Shown here in pieces: positions 12,152 to 20,270 of a stretch of DNA of 64,000 bases (its first letter is position 1; each line of letters begins with the position of its first letter). A model generated the notes under the pieces. That model was not told where the DNA came from. It did not search any database and saw only the letters and a program-made list of their open reading frames with translations. The stretch is taken from positions 77,738,364-77,802,363 of the forward strand of contig NC_067196.1 in assembly GCF_000699445.3 (NCBI RefSeq). The letters run 5' to 3'. The translations under genes were made by a program, and so were the position numbers. Source of the DNA: Schistosoma haematobium (lineage: Eukaryota > Platyhelminthes > Trematoda > Strigeidida > Schistosomatidae).

Positions 12152-15100
12152 TTCCACATTATTCACCCTCTTTTATACTTATACAGCGGCTCGTCTTTGG
12201 TGGAAATTCGACTGTATCTAAACGTTCTCGAGTCACTGTCCGGTTGAAAATTGTATGTTACCACCGAATACGAGGACTGAAGCAGTTTTTCTGAAACCAC
12301 GTGCACCATTCAAACTGGCTGCCTTCAACGTTCGCACATTTATGCAGGTCGGACAACAGATAGGGCTGGCTATGTCTTTGGAAAGTCTTAATATTGATGT
12401 TTGTTGTCTATCCGAGATACGTATTCAAGACTCTGGCGAAGTACTACAAATTCGCTCTCCATCTTTCGCTTCGAAAAGCTTGTTTTACGTGCGCTTATCC
12501 GGGGACCCTGTGGCATCTTCGTCTGGTCTTGCTGGTGTTGGTGTCGCACTGAGCGCTGGAGCTGAGGCAGCACTAGTCGATTGGATCCCCATTAACAGTC
12601 GGTTATGTGCTGTTAGATTAGAAAGTTCCATCAAAGTGAGAAGAAATCGGCGTGAGAAACGATGTCTTTTCGTTATCTCCGCCTATGCCCCGACAGATTG
12701 CAGCCCGGATGCAATCAAGGATGAGTTTTACCACCAGTTATCTGTTCTTCTCCAGAAAGTGCGTTCGACAGATATTGTAGTACTAGCCGGAGACTTGAAT
12801 GCCCAGGTCGGGCGTCTGGGCACAGAAGAGAGTCGTTTAGGTGGCCGATGGGGACTTGTTGGTCGCAGGTCAGATAACGGGGACCGTCTACTGCAACTGT
12901 GCACAGACCACAACCTGTTTCTGGCTAGCACTAACTTTCGGCACAGTCATCGCCGATGTGCCACCTGGCGTCCTCCCTCTGCATCTCAAGCCTGGACTCA
13001 GATTGATCACATCGCGATCAGCTACCGCTGGCGTGGTTGTGTACAAGACTGCCGCTCCTTTTGGAGTACCTATCTGGACTCTGACCATGCCTTGGTCTGC
13101 GCCAATCTTGCCTTACTTTTCAGTGGCCAACGAAGTGACCACCACCAAAAGATTGATGTTAGCAAGCTGGCTGCAACTTCTGTTGCTAGTAAGCATCGAA
13201 ACGAGCTAGTTTCTAGGCTAGCTACCATTCCACCGAAAAGTATAGACGAGCATTGGTTGCAATTGCATGACGCCATGAAAATGGCGGGATCAGTCAGTTG
13301 TGGGTTTGCGAAACGTCCCGCTTTTAAGCACTGGGTTTCTCCAGGTTCCTTACAACTCATTGAAGCCCGTCAGTCTACTCCGGGTGACCATGAGTTTGAC
13401 CATAAACGAAGGATGTTACGTAAGGAAATTGGGCAAAGCTTGCGTAAGGACCGAGAAGCCTGGTGGTCGATGCGTGCTAATGAGCTGGAAGCAGCAGCTG
13501 CATCTGGTAACTACCGGAAGCTCTTCCAGCTCATCCGAGCCACTGGCAGCAAGAAGTCTGGTGTGAGTGAAACAATCTGCGAGGATGATGGGATGCCAAT
13601 CACTAACATCCATCGACGTCTTGGACGATGGGCAGAATTTTTCGAAGGGCAGTTCAACTGGCCTGCTGCTCCGGCAACATCGGTCAGACTGTCCTGCCCT
13701 CCATGGCCGGTGACGACTGATCCACCAAATGAGGAGGAACTCCGCAAGGAACTCCAACTCTTGAAACGTTACAAATCACCTGGCCCAGATGACTTACCTC
13801 CGGCTCTTTTTAAAGATGGTGGTGACTTTTTGACTAAGGAATTGACGACGTTGTTTACAAAGGTTTGGGAGCTAGAGAGTGTTCCAACATCATGGAATGA
13901 GTCGATAGTTGTCCCTATCTTTAAAAAGGGTTCACGTCGTTCCTGTAACAACTATCGGGAGATAAGTTTACTTCCGATTGCGTCCAAGCTATTGGCTTCC
14001 GTCATTCTTCGTAGGTTGTTCAAAACCCGAGAAAGATTGACTCGCGAGGAGCAGGCTGGGTTTCGTTCTGGTCGAGGATGTATCGATCATATATTCACCC
14101 TCCGCCAAATGTTAGAACACCGCCATACTTTTCAAAGGCCAACAGTCGTAGTGTTTCTTGACATCAGGGCTGCCTTCGATTCGTTGGACAGGACTGTTCT
14201 CTGGGATTGTCTATTGAAGAAGGGTGTGCCTGAGAAGTTTATTAACATCCTAAAAGCCCTATATACAAACACCTCAGGCAGAGTGAGGGCATACAACCAC
14301 CTCTCTCCATTGTTCCATTCGAGCAGTGGGGTTAGGCAGGGTTGCCCAATCTCACCATTCCTCTTCAACTTTGCCATCGATGACATTCTGGAAACAGCTC
14401 TGATGAATGTAAGTAATGGTGGTGTGGATCTGTTGCCTGGAGAAAGACTTCTCGACCTTGAGTATGCGGACGATATTGTCTTACTGTGCGATAATGCCCA
14501 AGGCATGCAATCCGTACTTAATCAGTTGGCAATCAGTGTCCGTAGGTATGGAATGTACTTTGCACCTTCGAAGTGCAAAGTACTTCTACAAGACTGGCAG
14601 GATTCTAATCCTGTACTCACCCTGGATGGTGAGCAGATAGACGTAGTTGAGAAGTTCGTGTATCTGGGTAGCTGCATAAGTGCTGGTGGGGGTGTGAGTG
14701 ATGAGATCAATGCACGAATAGTGAAAGCCAGAGCGGCTTATGCCAATCTGGGCCACCTTTGGCGCCTTCGTGATGTTAGTCTGGCTGTAAAAGGTCGGAC
14801 CTACAACGCGTCGGTGAGAGCAGTTTTGCTCTATGCTTGTGAAACCTGGTCTCTCCGAGTTGAGGACGTTAGACGACTCTCTGTGTTCGATCATCGCTGT
14901 CTCCGAAGGATTGCTGACATTGAGTGGCAACACCATGTCAGTAATGCAGAGGTTCGGCATCGTGTGTTCGGGCACAGAGATGATAATTCAATTGGTGTCA
15001 CCATCTTGAAACACCGACTTCGGTGGCTTGGACATGTTCTACAAATGTCGTCCCAGAGAATTCCACGTCGTGCATTATTTGCCGACTCTGGGACTGGTTG

Positions 15101-15847
15101 GAAGAAGCGGAGAGGTGGTCAGTGCATGACATGGTGTCGTGGTATGAAAGAAAGCTGCAAAGGACTGGCTTCTGTTGGTCCTTCACGACTCCCTGGTTGG
15201 GGTCTGAGAGATGGTGCTACACAGTGGCTAGAGACGTTATCAGATATGGCTCAGAATAGAAGCCAGTGGCGATCATGCTGTAACCTTTCTTTACTTTCTT
15301 CATAAAAAAGTGGTTGTGTCTCCTTTACCTGAAAGATTTCTTCCGATTGTACCTTTTCGTTCCGTCGTTACTACCACACTACCTTACTCCAATCTCTTCG
15401 TCATTGTTCTCTTTTTCCTTTGCGCTCCTTAGTTTTTTTTTTCTACTTCTCTTCGAATTCTCATTGTTTTGTGTGGCGCATATATATTGGCGCTCTCTTG
15501 TACCAATATTCATGTGTTCAAATAAATAAATAATATATCTAGATAAAATTAATTCAGATAAATGAGTAGATTTCCGTTTTATAATTTCTAGTGTGTTATA
15601 ATTTTTATTTCTGAAATTTTATTTTTTCAAGGAAAATTTAAATAAATTGGGCCTAGAAATATCCAGTTTACGTTTAACTCATGGACGTATACTAAACTCC
15701 GTTTGTGATTTATGTAAAATAAGCATTGAAGATATACTTAAAACATCGGGAAAATCTATTCATCAATCACAACACTCAAACAATCATTCAGCAGCTCAAT
15801 CAAAATCAGAGCCACCAATATTTCAAAATGGTGGTGTCAATGCATAA
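476..15847 (+). CDS. CCDC186: CCDC186/CCCP-1-like coiled-coil protein, 3' part (6 exons)
   Basis: Partial gene; the 5' end lies upstream of the window. Exons 476-651, 1312-1597, 3383-3664, 6221-6517, 8500-8736 and 15632-15847 have AG/GT borders and join without frameshift to about 497 residues ending in TAA. Residues 1-250 are heptad-rich, charged coiled coil (for example RLREREAERL and LKEEKERA). Residues about 320-346 (KIEFFQEH, ELNKKSRVIQ) and the exon 5/6 junction (LEDTIFKNITLK then ENLNKLGLEISSL) resemble the conserved C-terminal block of CCDC186. In C. elegans the homologue CCCP-1 acts with RAB-2 in dense-core-vesicle maturation at the trans-Golgi/endosome, and the C-terminal coiled coil is the membrane- and RAB2-linked part. 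That role is inferred here from similarity recalled by eye. Introns are large and full of repeats; the last is 6.9 kb and holds a full-length retrotransposon. Another long golgin-like coiled coil is the alternative. Confidence 0.75.
652..1311 (+). other. Intron, nothing recognised
   Basis: GT at 652 to AG at 1311. A 60-codon ORF at 665-847 has no recognisable content and is best read as chance. Confidence 0.6.
1312..1597 (+). CDS. CCDC186: CCDC186-like exon 2 in window
   Basis: Acceptor TTCTAG before 1312; the first A completes the split Glu codon. The frame reads LTSKLSSANDL onward to ELNDLSVK, with donor GTATTT after AAG at 1597. Coiled-coil composition. A nearer GT at 1592 would end the exon two codons early, but only the later donor keeps phase 0 for the next exon. 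The ATG at 1259 is intronic and not the start. Confidence 0.75.
2763..2808 (-). ncRNA. Hammerhead-like motif, family B, left arm of B1
   Basis: Minus strand reads CTGAGGA, a stem II with CCC/GGA pairs, GAAA, a short stem III (ACG/CGT ends) and the cleavage triplet GTC, then CAGTGC. Stem I GCACTT/CAGTGC pairs except at the closing base. The core bases CUGANGA and GAAA are intact; the outer stem II pairs are damaged. Confidence 0.5.
3143..3188 (+). ncRNA. Hammerhead-like remnant, family B, right arm of B1
   Basis: CTGAGGA, stem II GACCC/GGGAC, then GAGA instead of GAAA, and GTC at 3180-3182. The A14-to-G change and a poorly paired stem I (CCCTA against TACTGC) suggest it is inactive. Confidence 0.45.
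3383..3664 (+). CDS. CCDC186: CCDC186-like exon 3 in window
   Basis: Acceptor CTATAG before 3383 and donor GTAAAT after GAG at 3664. It is 282 nt in phase 0. It reads LNQLNESENWLKIQ, then a Lys/Glu/Arg-rich helix, then a Ser/Asn-rich linker of about 35 residues (NESNSKSSTNSLDGS) that probably breaks the coiled coil. Confidence 0.8.
3665..6220 (+). other. Intron with a SINE remnant and an RTE tail
   Basis: Contains a weak minus-strand family B remnant near 3880-4010 (ends matching CTCCTCAGAAGTGC and a B-box-like stretch) and the RTE 3'-tail insertion at 5900-6008. Around 4485-4560 a short frame (PVHKKG) resembles RT motif 1 but is too small to call. Confidence 0.5.
5900..6008 (+). mobile_element. 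RTE 3'-tail insertion (109 bp, heavily 5'-truncated)
   Basis: Matches the last about 90 bp of the RTE copy ending at 11373 (TGTTCATCTTG, GTGCTAATGAGG, GGTCCTACGTTGTAGCTGA) and ends in a CTGA tandem tail, as RTE-clade elements do. It is flanked by an exact 12-bp target-site duplication TGTTCATACTGT (5888-5899 and 6009-6020). No coding sequence. Confidence 0.8.
6221..6517 (+). CDS. CCDC186: CCDC186-like exon 4 in window
   Basis: Acceptor AATAAG before 6221 and donor GTACTT after CAG at 6517; 297 nt, phase 0. A low-complexity Ser/Asn stretch is followed by a helix with RDVLLEKIDRLQRSQ, KIEFFQEH and ELNKKSRVIQ, which is the part most like the C-terminal block of CCDC186. The acceptor is less certain than the donor, because a second AG lies at the GTTAGT codons downstream. 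Confidence 0.7.
6719..6764 (-). ncRNA. Hammerhead-like motif, family B, left arm of B2
   Basis: Minus strand: stem I GCACTG/CAGTGC perfectly paired, core CTGAGGA, stem II GTC/GAC, then AAAA where GAAA is required (G12 to A), stem III ACGGCCGT, cleavage GTC. The single core lesion probably abolishes cleavage. Confidence 0.55.
7172..7217 (+). ncRNA. Hammerhead-like motif, family B, right arm of B2
   Basis: Stem I GCACTG (7172-7177) pairs perfectly with CAGTGC (7212-7217). CTGAGGA is at 7178-7184, stem II GTCC/GGAC, then AAAA instead of GAAA, stem III ACGGCCGT, triplet GTC at 7209-7211. It has the same G12-to-A lesion as the left arm. Confidence 0.55.
8394..8438. repeat. (TA)n microsatellite
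   Basis: About 45 bp of uninterrupted AT dinucleotide repeat in the intron before exon 5. Confidence 0.95.
8500..8736 (+). CDS. CCDC186: CCDC186-like exon 5 in window
   Basis: Acceptor CTTTTAG before 8500 and donor GTATGT after AAA at 8736; 237 nt, phase 0. It begins DLLVSIDKHCG, runs through a Ser/Asn-rich linker and ends KLQNLLEDTIFKNITLK, the family's conserved C-terminal motif. A (TA)n tract of about 77 bp starts 12 bp inside the following intron. Confidence 0.8.
8749..8825. repeat. (AT)n microsatellite beside a splice donor
   Basis: About 77 bp of perfect AT repeat beginning 12 bp after the exon end at 8736. It reads as Tyr-Ile repeats in an artefactual ORF extension of the exon. Confidence 0.95.
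9219..9880 (+). pseudogene. RTE reverse transcriptase fragment, upstream part
   Basis: Reads VVFLDLKSAFNSVDREVLW, then TAG, then an open frame to 9878 with SSGVRQGCPLSPFLFNF, LEYADDIVLF (catalytic YADD near 9541-9552), a thumb-like KCKLLLQDW and a connection NFTYLGSLISP. It ends at TGA where the target copy reads AAG GGA TGA. The same frame resumes at about 10684 after the nested insertion. The W-stop at about 9281-9286 is shared with the copy near 59020. Confidence 0.85.
9881..10676 (-). mobile_element. Internally deleted RTE (5' UTR joined to 3' tail)
   Basis: Read on the minus strand, it opens with the same 5' region as the full-length element at 11552 (GCCCTGGT, GGCCGAGAG, hairpin CTCTCG, GAATGTCCGGCGCTTT, CACCCGGGCAGTAT). 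It then jumps at about 9960 straight to that element's 3' end (GTGTGGCGCATATATA, TGTGTTCAAATAAA), skipping the whole ORF. It is flanked by a 9-bp duplication GGGATGAGT (9872-9880 and 10677-10685). It contains a solo LTR. Either a non-autonomous derivative that moved as such, or an insertion that lost its interior later. Confidence 0.8.
10310..10623. mobile_element. Solo LTR, TGTRGTG family (copy 1)
   Basis: 314 bp beginning TGTAGTGAAC and ending CACACCACA, so TG...CA ends with a 7-bp imperfect terminal inverted repeat (TGTAGTG/TGTGGTG). It is flanked by TTTC (10306-10309 and 10624-10627) and splits a sequence that is continuous in the full-length RTE 5' UTR at 11612-11620, so the borders are secure. 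It has a perfect 10-bp hairpin CTACTTATAT/ATATAAGTAG at 10591-10612. No internal retroelement genes here. Boudicca-like Ty3/gypsy origin is a guess from memory. Confidence 0.75.
10680..11140 (+). pseudogene. RTE reverse transcriptase fragment, C-terminal part
   Basis: Continuation after the nested insertion: LAVRSVLLHGCET, a stop (TGA at about 10731), then LLVFDHRCLRNIAGIYW, SEIRRRVLG and LRCLGHVLRMPEHRLPRHAML, matching the C-terminal region of the intact RTE ORF at 12255-15305. Frame breaks follow after about 11010. The non-coding 3' tail runs to 11373. Confidence 0.75.
11565..11615 (+). promoter_or_regulatory. Structured 5' end of the RTE element
   Basis: GC-rich 5' terminus inside an AT-rich region. 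CGAGAG at about 11576 pairs with CTCTCG at about 11607 around a GGGGAG/CTCCC stem, and CCCTGG at about 11569 has its complement CCAGGG near 11644. Conserved in the minus-strand derivative at 9881-10676. Some R2 and RTE elements carry HDV-like ribozymes at this position; I cannot show that fold here. Confidence 0.35.
12054..12152. repeat. (ATT)n microsatellite inside the RTE element
   Basis: About 100 bp of imperfect then perfect ATT repeat between the conserved 5' UTR and the ORF. It gives artefactual poly-Asn and poly-Ile ORFs on the two strands. Confidence 0.9.
12255..15305 (+). CDS. RTE endonuclease/reverse transcriptase polyprotein
   Basis: Intact 1016-codon ORF. Residues about 20-290 form an APE-type endonuclease: FNVRTF (24-29), LSEIR with catalytic Glu54, ISAYAPTDCSPD, GDLNAQVG (about 179-186), QIDHIAI and SDH with His278. 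Residues about 500-800 form the reverse transcriptase: VVPIFKKGSRRSC, FLDIRAAFDSLDR (about 634), SSGVRQGCPISPFLFNF and catalytic YADD (about 737-740). The C-terminal 200 residues (LLYACETWSLR, LRWLGHVLQM) are the family's typical tail. By family knowledge the protein nicks the target DNA and copies its own RNA there. One oddity: motif 1 reads NYREISLL where relatives read NYRGISL (Glu569 replacing Gly). The start is the first ATG of the open frame, about 100 bp after the ATT tract. Confidence 0.93.
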   Translation: MLPPNTRTEAVFLKPRAPFKLAAFNVRTFMQVGQQIGLAMSLESLNIDVCCLSEIRIQDSGEVLQIRSPSFASKSLFYVRLSGDPVASSSGLAGVGVALSAGAEAALVDWIPINSRLCAVRLESSIKVRRNRREKRCLFVISAYAPTDCSPDAIKDEFYHQLSVLLQKVRSTDIVVLAGDLNAQVGRLGTEESRLGGRWGLVGRRSDNGDRLLQLCTDHNLFLASTNFRHSHRRCATWRPPSASQAWTQIDHIAISYRWRGCVQDCRSFWSTYLDSDHALVCANLALLFSGQRSDHHQKIDVSKLAATSVASKHRNELVSRLATIPPKSIDEHWLQLHDAMKMAGSVSCGFAKRPAFKHWVSPGSLQLIEARQSTPGDHEFDHKRRMLRKEIGQSLRKDREAWWSMRANELEAAAASGNYRKLFQLIRATGSKKSGVSETICEDDGMPITNIHRRLGRWAEFFEGQFNWPAAPATSVRLSCPPWPVTTDPPNEEELRKELQLLKRYKSPGPDDLPPALFKDGGDFLTKELTTLFTKVWELESVPTSWNESIVVPIFKKGSRRSCNNYREISLLPIASKLLASVILRRLFKTRERLTREEQAGFRSGRGCIDHIFTLRQMLEHRHTFQRPTVVVFLDIRAAFDSLDRTVLWDCLLKKGVPEKFINILKALYTNTSGRVRAYNHLSPLFHSSSGVRQGCPISPFLFNFAIDDILETALMNVSNGGVDLLPGERLLDLEYADDIVLLCDNAQGMQSVLNQLAISVRRYGMYFAPSKCKVLLQDWQDSNPVLTLDGEQIDVVEKFVYLGSCISAGGGVSDEINARIVKARAAYANLGHLWRLRDVSLAVKGRTYNASVRAVLLYACETWSLRVEDVRRLSVFDHRCLRRIADIEWQHHVSNAEVRHRVFGHRDDNSIGVTILKHRLRWLGHVLQMSSQRIPRRALFADSGTGWKKRRGGQCMTWCRGMKESCKGLASVGPSRLPGWGLRDGATQWLETLSDMAQNRSQWRSCCNLSLLSS
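15632..15847 (+). CDS. CCDC186: CCDC186-like terminal exon
   Basis: Acceptor TTTTCAAG before 15632; 216 nt in phase 0, ending TAA at 15845-15847. ENLNKLGLEISSLRLTHGRIL continues the conserved helix of the preceding exon, then a Ser/His/Gln-rich tail follows. It lies 95 bp downstream of the 3' end of a full-length RTE element and is reached only after splicing out 6.9 kb. Confidence 0.8.
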   Translation, partial: ENLNKLGLEISSLRLTHGRILNSVCDLCKISIEDILKTSGKSIHQSQHSNNHSAAQSKSEPPIFQNGGVNA

Positions 15848-16073
15848 AACAGAAATTCATCTCCCTATTGTGGTTACTACTGTTAAATATATTTTTTCTG
15901 ATTACTACTTTAACCTTACAAAAATAACCATATTATTGAATCAAGATATTAATTGTCCATAATTAACTTTCCAGAGTATAAGATAAAAAAGAAGGCCGAA
16001 TCTATGTGTTGAATCATATTTTGATGCACATTGATGAACATAATAGTCTCAAGATATTTTACCATCCGTTTGA

Positions 16074-16158
<85 letters not shown>

Positions 16159-16750
16159 GTGAAATATGAAGGATGCTGCACAGTGCACTTTCATTTGTTT
16201 CTCTTCATTTTCTTTTTTTTTTTCGTTTCACCTGAAATACTTCTTATCGATTATAACACAATGTATTCTGACAGCTTTGTATTGTTCTCATTCATTATTA
16301 TACACTGTAATAATAATCTTTATAATTTCTCTAGTATCTGTGATGTCTTTATAAACGTAAACTAATATCAACAATCAACCATTGAATGTTTTTCTTTTGA
16401 GATTACTTTTTACAAATTATGTTTGGTTTGTTTAGTTTTAAGAAAAAAAGAAAGAAAGAATTATTTTCGTTGTTTACTTGTTATCCTATTTTATTGTTTC
16501 TGTAAATAATGATATCTCTTGAATCGAATTCTTGTCAGTAGTGTATCATACATATTTTAACTAAGTAATGCATACATGATGAGTACAGTTTTCTTTTTAA
16601 AAAGTCTCTCCTACAATCGATCAATTTCATAATTTTTTTGTCTTTGTAATTCCTTATACTTAATGGTTTTTACCGCTTTTAAAATGTCTACAAATGTAAT
16701 CAGTTTTATAAATACTGTACAATATGTTCAATAAATTTTAATATTACCAG
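15848..16750 (+). other. Probable 3' UTR of the CCDC186-like gene
   Basis: AT-rich sequence after the stop codon, with a (TC)n(TA)n microsatellite at 16074-16156. The first convincing cleavage context is AATAAA at 16730-16735. No ORF of note. The 3' end is inferred, not observed. Confidence 0.4.
16074..16156. repeat. (TC)n(TA)n compound microsatellite
   Basis: About 25 bp of TC followed by about 57 bp of TA, in the probable 3' UTR of the CCDC186-like gene. Confidence 0.95.
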
Positions 16751-19404
16751 AGTATATTATTTTCATTAGTTAAATCTGAAAAGGGGAAATTATCATTTTC
16801 TTTCATATAGTTTATTACATAGCTCGTATAAGATTTCAATCATTCGAAACAGTTAGTCATATCCATATATAAAGTTAATAAAATACTGGGATTTGTTCTG
16901 TCTTCTAGTCTTCTTTTTTTTTAATGACAACAATGAAAATAAAATATTTGCGATCGAGTTTTTCAAATCTGAAGTTCTTGTTAGTTGTTTTTTTTTAACA
17001 TTTACTACATTTTGTACTGTTGCTTTCAATTTTTTTGTTACCTTGAGCATGACTATCAAAAATAGTGAAAATTCCAGCAGCAGCACCTATGCGAGTCGTA
17101 TTGATTATTTTTATATCTATTTGTATTTTTTTTTCAAAACAGACTTCTAATCCCATCAGTCATTTCCAACACTTTAGGTTCACTTCGAAAGACTAGTAAA
17201 ATTGTTCCTTCAATTTTATATTGGATTACATCTTTTTATGGATAAGGTGATAAGTCTTAATAAACTGATATTTCTCATTTTGAATGTCCTTTATTTCTTC
17301 GATGCATATTAAAAATCCGTATTATCATTTTTTTAAGCTTAGTATGGAGGTTTTGGTACTATACAGCAGAGTATGGTGATTAGAAAATAAATCCACGTAT
17401 ATAAAGGTATTATTATGTCAAATGAGGGGGGGTAGTTTTAACAATAGATTGTCAGGTATATGTTCAGCCCCCCTCCCTTTACATGGATCTGGATGCCCAT
17501 GTATTATATCTAGTCGTTATATAAAGAAGTGAAGCTCAAAGTTTAATTTACTAGCCTGTACTTAGTTATTGAGCGATGTCTTGACTAATTACCTGAAAAT
17601 TTCAGCTGAGTAGTTCAGCACATGGAAGTATTGAGACTGATATATTTTCGTAAGTTTAACTATAGTATTCACTCAGTTATCATCGAATGATATAAAAGGT
17701 GAGTGATCGGGAAGATCTTGTCATCCAAATATTCAAGTACAAGGATTTGAATCATAAACAGTTAACTTTTGATGTTAGACATGAAATACATGGTCGGACG
17801 TTGGATTAGCTTGTTGTTACAGGACTTATGTTGAGAGATTCACGGATAGTGGCTTTGAAACCAAATAAAACTGATTGAAACAGTGACTACTGTCGGATTG
17901 TTTTAAGAATACAATGTCGAACACGTTTTGAGTTCAGTCGCTTTAATTTGAATTTGTTTAGGATACACCCGACAGACTCCGTAGAAGTGTACGCCTACAT
18001 ATAAAAAAATCCAATGTATGCAATTAGTAATGCAGATCTTGAACTTAGTATGAAGGAATATTCCTTCAAATTTTTAAAATCATTACTGTGAAGTTGTACA
18101 TCTGGGAATATTATAATCTTTCTAGACATCATGTGTATATTAATCAACATTCGATGAAAACAGTGTATCCACTAGATTTAAGAACCTAGATGGCATATCG
18201 AAAATGGTTGTTAAGGGACTTCTTAAAATAATAGTTGTTCATTTCACACTAGATATCCTTACATCATTGGTACAGTGAGTAATATCAACTTAGTTCATTA
18301 GTTCTCAGGTATTTCATAGCATTCATCATTGTTAAATTAGCAAATTATATGATTGAGGGGTACAAGAGCTGTGTCCGCGTAAAACCTATTGTTTCTTTTT
18401 AGAAAAAGGTTCAAACTGCAAAATACTTTAGACAGTAAGAGTTCCCCTCTTCTCCATGTCACTCTGAAATGTGAGTCAAAATCAAATTTTTTCCTTAGTA
18501 TTTAAATATCAAGCAGAACTAATAGGATTTTCGAGACTAACTTGTCACAAAGCCACCTAAAATGAACAATTGGCTGCTCTTTGCGGCTTCGTTTATTTCC
18601 TTCGAAGTAAACTGCTAATATATTCTGCTACACATCATTCATCAAAGCAATAAACATACTATAGAACTCAAATGTACAACCCATTTAGGTTTATGAACAA
18701 ATTCAAGATCTGGAAATGATACAGTATATGCAGAAGTTTGAAATGAATTACATGAGATAATATTGCATTAGGTAGTAAGTGATTATTATGTAGATAAAAA
18801 CTATATAAGGAAGTCGAATCTCTTATCATTGCTTCGATTATTTATACAGGACCTCACTGTTATCTTTAATCATGAATTATAATTCAAAAGTCATGAACTA
18901 TAAATGAGCTATGGTTTCAGACTATTCATTATTCACGATAGAAAACTTACCTAGTTTATATAAAACTAATTCAAAGAAAAAGATAATAATTGTTAAACAT
19001 GTTTTATCACGAATCCAGTTTGATAAAACAATGTCAAACTATAGGTCGTCTACAATTTATCGAGTTGTCCAGCATTTATTCAATTCATCACTGTTCTTAT
19101 TTTACCAGGTCACTTTTGACATTTGTATTTATAAAAAAAGCAACAATAACAATAAGTGATCAAGGCAAACTCAAAAAGAAATGTCATATTAATAATAATG
19201 TGTGTATTTAGTAACTATAATTGAATTAGGCTAATTATATCTAACATTATTTCTGTCATTAGCGAAATTTATTAAATGGCCAAGATTAACTATGAGAAAA
19301 TTACTTTTGGCCAGCATGTCTGGTACTTGTATAATAAGGAGTTATTAGAACTACTATAGAGTGTTTGTAGAAATTGGTAGATTTTGTAGTTAACATTACG
19401 TACT
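16751..19404. other. Intergenic, nothing recognised
   Basis: AT-rich DNA with poly-T/poly-A runs. Short ORFs (for example 16893-17150 and 18911-19159) have low-complexity translations and no recognised motif. Confidence 0.5.
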
Positions 19405-19640
19405 GATCTTAGGCAATAAAAAACCCAGAGTGCACTGGATATCTGTTTAGTCTAAGTATGAGACTTATGAACAATGCTTAATCAAGATAACTGTGAATCC
19501 TGTGAACGATCCTTGATGAAACCATGGATACTTACTTCTAAGGCGTCATATAATATAGGACGAAGCAAATGTCCAGTACTTCCTATTTTTCAGTGGTTGC
19601 ATAACTATGATCAGTTCGTGATTTTAGCTGTGAAATCAAA
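19405..19640. repeat. Decayed family B foldback (copy B5)
   Basis: The left end (AACCCAGAGTGCACTGGAT) matches the minus-oriented tail of family B. The right end (ATAGGACGAAGCAAATGTCC, then TTTTTCAGTGGTTGC and ATCAGTTCGTGAT) matches the plus-oriented tail. The hammerhead core is only partly visible. An old copy, identified by order of matching blocks. Confidence 0.5.
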
Positions 19641-19924
19641 TAGGACTATTTGAATTGACGTTTGATATCCTTTACTTCAGCTTTAATGTTCTGAAAGTCA
19701 CTTTTAAGCTAAATAACTTTAAATCTTCGGTATAGTGTGACTGAAATTATGGATATTGTATCTATCTAGCATTAGTAGTCATGGTATCATATTCTAGAAT
19801 TTCCCATAATTCACAATAAAATGAATTTTCTTCCAAATGTAGGTTTAGATACTGACACTAATATTTGTTACTGTAGGCGTTTGTGGAGATTGTTGAATTT
19901 CGCACTTTTCATCATGGACTGGGT

Positions 19925-20270
19925 ATAGACAACCACTAAAACCCAGGAAGAGCCAGATAAATGTTTCGTTATTCCCGAAGTTCAAGGGCGAAGCTGTTTC
20001 CAGTGGAGTTCAACCGTTACGAATTTGGATAACCGTCTATCAATGGCATTGGAAAACGACTCAGCACTATCTCAGGTTGATTGAGTTTAGACAAGTAAAC
20101 TACTGGATGCTGGATCAGTCGTTAAACGCTTGCTACGTGTTCTGATGTTCTTGGATCAGATCTCAGATGGAATCCTAAATTAATGCTGCTGGAACGTCAA
20201 ATAACTGGACTAAATAGTCATCCAATGCCTCTCGGTTTCCAATAGTTGTCTAAGATCAGTCCGTAATGAA
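19925..20270. repeat. Decayed family B foldback (copy B6)
   Basis: Left AGACAACCACTAAAACCCAGG (minus tail), centre CCAGTGGAGTTCAACCGT as in the unit 5' part. The right part from GGATGCTGGATCAGT runs through a B-box-like stretch to TTTCCAATAGTTGTCTAAGATCAGT (plus tail). Many substitutions; the core around 20187-20215 is broken. Confidence 0.5.

Larger units (their letters stand above)
11552..15537 (+). mobile_element. Full-length RTE-clade non-LTR retrotransposon
   Basis: 3986 bp flanked by an exact 13-bp target duplication TCTAGATAAAATT (11539-11551 and 15538-15550). It has a 5' UTR of about 400 bp shared with the minus-strand derivative at 9881-10676, then a stretch ending in an (ATT)n tract, one ORF (12255-15305), and a short 3' UTR ending TGTTCAAATAAATAAATAA. 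Two-domain APE endonuclease plus RT in a single ORF with no gag-like ORF1 is the RTE layout; SR2/Perere-3 are known schistosome relatives. It sits in sense orientation in the CCDC186-like intron and looks recent. Confidence 0.9.
8737..15631 (+). other. Last intron of CCDC186-like gene, a retrotransposon nest
   Basis: 6.9-kb intron. In order: (AT)n tract, about 380 bp of unremarkable AT-rich DNA, a 5'-truncated RTE (9219-11373) carrying a nested minus-strand RTE derivative (9881-10676) that itself carries a solo LTR (10310-10623), then a full-length RTE (11552-15537). The target duplications give the order of events. Confidence 0.8.

Noticed and set aside
11870..12247. Poly-Asn and poly-Ile ORFs
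   Set aside because: Both are translations of the ATT microsatellite.
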